Source of the DNA: Enoplolaimus lenunculus
Lineage: Eukaryota > Nematoda > Enoplea > Enoplida > Thoracostomopsidae
Reading direction: 5' to 3'
Assembly: GCA_030248215.1 (NCBI GenBank)
Contig: JASANG010003255.1
Location: 1 to 64,000 of the forward strand
Length of the DNA: 64,000 nucleotides
Shown piece by piece: positions 61,523 through 64,000 of the stretch. The number at the start of each line of letters is the position of its first letter. Positions within the stretch are counted from its first letter, which is position 1. Under the pieces are notes generated by a model. That model had not been told where the DNA came from, did no database searches, and saw nothing but the letters and a program-made list of their open reading frames with translations. Made by a program: the position numbers and the translations under genes.

Positions 61523-64000
61523 TTAGAATTCAATCGAATTTGCTTCATCGTCTGAGTCATACCGTAACGGTATGTTATGAGAAGCAGTTGCACGCTTTGA
61601 TTCAGCCTTTGGATGATTTGGTGTGACCAATTCGTCAGCTGATGTGGTAACACCTTCTTCCAAAGGATACAACATTTTCAGTGAACGGGAAATAATTTTG
61701 CCCGATGATAATTTAACAGAGGCCGACCGGCATTTGCCATCCGACCCTTGGTGGATTGATTCAATCTTGCCTAGCCGCCATTGACCACGAGGCGTTATAT
61801 CCTTTACAATGACTACAACGCCGGGTTGCGCGACAATTTCACTGCAATTACGTTCGATAACTTTATTCCGATGTTTCTCGCGAAGTGATGCCATGTAGTC
61901 ATTTCTCCATGACTTCCAAAAACTTTCTAAAAGTCTTTGGTTAGAAGCCCACAACTCTACTAACTGTTTGTTCGAATTTCTCCGACAAACGCTGTTTTCG
62001 GTTTCGTGTGTGGCGGAATTGAACTCCGGGAAGCCGATACGTCCTTGTTTTGAGAGAAAATGAGACGGCGTTAGTACTGTCTCACACGTCTCAGAATCCA
62101 ATGGAACAAGTGGTCTTGAATTTATAATACCAGCAACTTCAGCAATGATCGTTTGTAGCTGGATCAAATTCAATTTGCGGCGTGCGATTGTTTTTCGAAG
62201 AGAACGTTTGACTGATCCAACCAATCGTTCGTAAAACCCTCCCATCCAGGGAGCTCGTTCGATGATAAACTTCCAAGTGATTCCTGCTGATGCAGAATAC
62301 TCTTGAATAGCAACATCGCGGAACAGTCGTTGCAAAGTTTGACTTGCAAGTTTAAAGTGTTTAGCGTTGTCAGAAATAATGATTGATGGCACGCCAAAAT
62401 GTGCCACAAAACGCCGTAGACACAATAAAAATTGTTCAGAGGTACAATCAGTGACCAGCTCAAGGTGTATTGCGCGTGTAACGGCACAAGTAAAAGGCTA
62501 ATCCACACTTTCTTGTCGACACCGTCTGCATTGACTTCATAGTGGACCGAGATAGTCGATGCCGACGTGTTGAAATGGATAGGAGCGAGACACTCTGTAC
62601 CATGGCAATGGAGGTTGCTCCGGAGTTTTGAATGGGCCTGCTTCAGCGCGACGAGAAATTCGACAATTCCGCAGGACCCTCCGCACCTGAGAGAGGCCAT
62701 GCGGGACCCAGTACTCAAGTCGAAGTTGTGCAAGTGTTTGTTTCGCTCCAGAGTGGTATAATTGTCGGTGACAATGCTCAATGATTAACGTTGTAAAATG
62801 ATGATTTTTGGGAATTAGCTTTGGCTGTTTAGCTTCTTCAGCTAAACTAGCCCAGCGTAAGCGACCCTGACATCGAATAACACCTGCATCATCTTTGAAC
62901 AGACCTAGATGACGAACAAGTGAATTAGTTTTGTTGTCATCGAGACAGCCCTTTAATTCTGTTGATTGATCATATCGTATCCACATTACTTCGGCATTTG
63001 CAATGTCAGATGCGGTGATGATTGGCGCCGACCGACAGGTCTGCCGTGATCGACAAGTGGACCTACTTTGACAATTGCGTATGAACTTTATCACCCAAGC
63101 GGTCACGCGTAATAATCTCATCAGTTGAGAATAATTTTCGTGTTCGACCACCATGCCAATACCAGTTACATGTGTTTTTACGTTTGACAAAGCAATATGA
63201 TCCTTCGGTGGTTCTGCTTCCGGTTCTATAGTTTTCATCATGTTTTCGGGCCACATTGTTTCTGGCAGTAGTAAAAACTTGGGTCCATGCCACCAAAGTT
63301 CGTTGTTGTGGAGGGTTTGGATATCAACACCTCGTGATGGTAAGTCAGCAGGGTTGCAGTTAGTTGGGACATATCGATAGCTGATTAGGCTATTACTTTT
63401 GAGTTCTGTGACTCGATTTTGAATAAAGACTGGCAATATTTTAGTTGAGTTAATCCAGGTCAATACACATTTAGAGTCTGTCCACAGAAATATGCGAAAA
63501 ATTGGCAGTCGTAGTTCTTTGGCAACAAAAGATGTGATTCGACAACCTACCACTGCAGCCATCAACTCTAGTCTAGGCATGGATATGGTTTTCATCGGTG
63601 TTAGTCTGGCTTTGGCAAATATCAAGTTGATTGTTGATTTTCCTTGCACAGTGGACTTTAGATAACATGCTGAAGCATATGCTTTAGTCGACGCGTCGCT
63701 AAAGCAGTGTATTTCAAACGTATCACTGTCGTTGATTCCGTTTTTTGTTAATCGTGGAATTTGCAATTCTGATATTGATTTCAGATGTTCGATTATCAAA
63801 TTGAAATCATTTTGCAACTCTGTCTACAACTTATCGTCCCATTCAAGTTGTTCGCGCCAAGCCTGTTGAATTAACATTTTTGACTTTATTATAACAGGTA
63901 ACACCAATCCGCATGGATCGAAACAATTTGCAACGGCTTGGAGCATCATTCGTTTTGTCGTTACATTGTTAGTAACGTTTGTGGTTCCGATGCAAGTGAT
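61523..64000 (-). pseudogene. BEL/Pao pol, 3' portion (fossil)
   Basis: Recognisable parts in coding order: a Pao RNase H-like segment with IHCFSDASTKAYASACYL and SMPRLELMAAVVGCRI (near 63720-63550), a segment with DSKCVLTWI, integrase zinc-binding HCHRQLYHSGAKQTLAQLR (near 62770-62710), the integrase core (FGVPSIIISDNAKHFK, near 62400), and a C-terminal DUF5641-like domain (PRGQWRLGKIESIHQGSDGK, near 61760). These names follow known BEL/Pao pol architecture. The reading frame is interrupted about twice. Confidence 0.88.

Larger units (their letters stand above)
60306..64000 (-). mobile_element. BEL/Pao LTR retrotransposon, partial fossil
   Basis: A pol region read leftward from the window edge plus a downstream ORF. 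The pol parts are Pao-type RNase H-like, integrase zinc-binding, integrase core and the C-terminal DUF5641-like domain. The element continues past the right edge, so gag, protease, reverse transcriptase and the 5' LTR are not seen. The pol looks broken in about two places; the downstream ORF is open throughout. Sequence preservation suggests a fairly young to moderate age. Confidence 0.9.

Overview
This is an AT-rich, intron-rich animal genomic window, almost certainly from a nematode. Two spliced host genes carry nematode hallmarks: a cuticle collagen (41616-44174) with the nematode N-terminal cuticle domain, and an orthologue of the nematode CaM kinase I, CMK-1 (17120-33139, minus strand). 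Degenerate TTAGGC-like arrays, the nematode telomere unit, agree. The long introns and heavy transposon load would suit an enoplean lineage such as a mermithid, but that is only inference.

Layout. 259-5121 is a fossil Polinton with a protein-primed PolB and one opposite-strand ORF. 5122-7390 is a set of degenerate tandem repeats. 7391-10174 (minus) is a seven-exon gene whose splice phases all agree but whose 313-residue protein I do not recognise; one exon has been tandemly duplicated. 10790-11340 holds TTAGG-rich tandem arrays, 11938-12127 a hairpin-like MITE, and 12200-13240 a retropepsin fragment of an LTR element. A probable terminal exon of an unidentified plus-strand gene (16464-16636) lies tail to tail with cmk-1. 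cmk-1 fills about 16 kb in ten exons, and its introns are packed with MITEs, C-rich repeats and decayed hAT-like pieces.

Just upstream of cmk-1 lies a 3'-truncated CR1-like LINE (2A-like motif, PHD-like finger, endonuclease). It is split by a 377-bp hAT-type MITE with a perfect 8-bp target duplication. Next come a pair of tRNA-derived SINE units, a perfect 41-nt palindrome and a nearly identical 1.75-kb tandem duplication (37155-40687). The five-exon cuticle collagen follows, directly after a 132-nt tract without any T. 44200-53460 is gene-poor and holds several MITE families.

53462-59763 is a four-exon FMRFamide-receptor-like GPCR whose introns contain SINE and MITE insertions. The right end (60306-64000, minus) is a fossil BEL/Pao retrotransposon. 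Immediately behind its pol lies a 404-codon ORF with SGNH/GDSL-hydrolase motifs, in the place where an env-like gene would sit.

The host genes have no evident functional linkage beyond ordinary nematode neuronal or cuticle biology: CMK-1 in Ca2+ signalling, a neuropeptide-type receptor, and a cuticle structural protein. All spliced models were built by hand from splice motifs, phase agreement and remembered family sequences. No search or transcript evidence was available.
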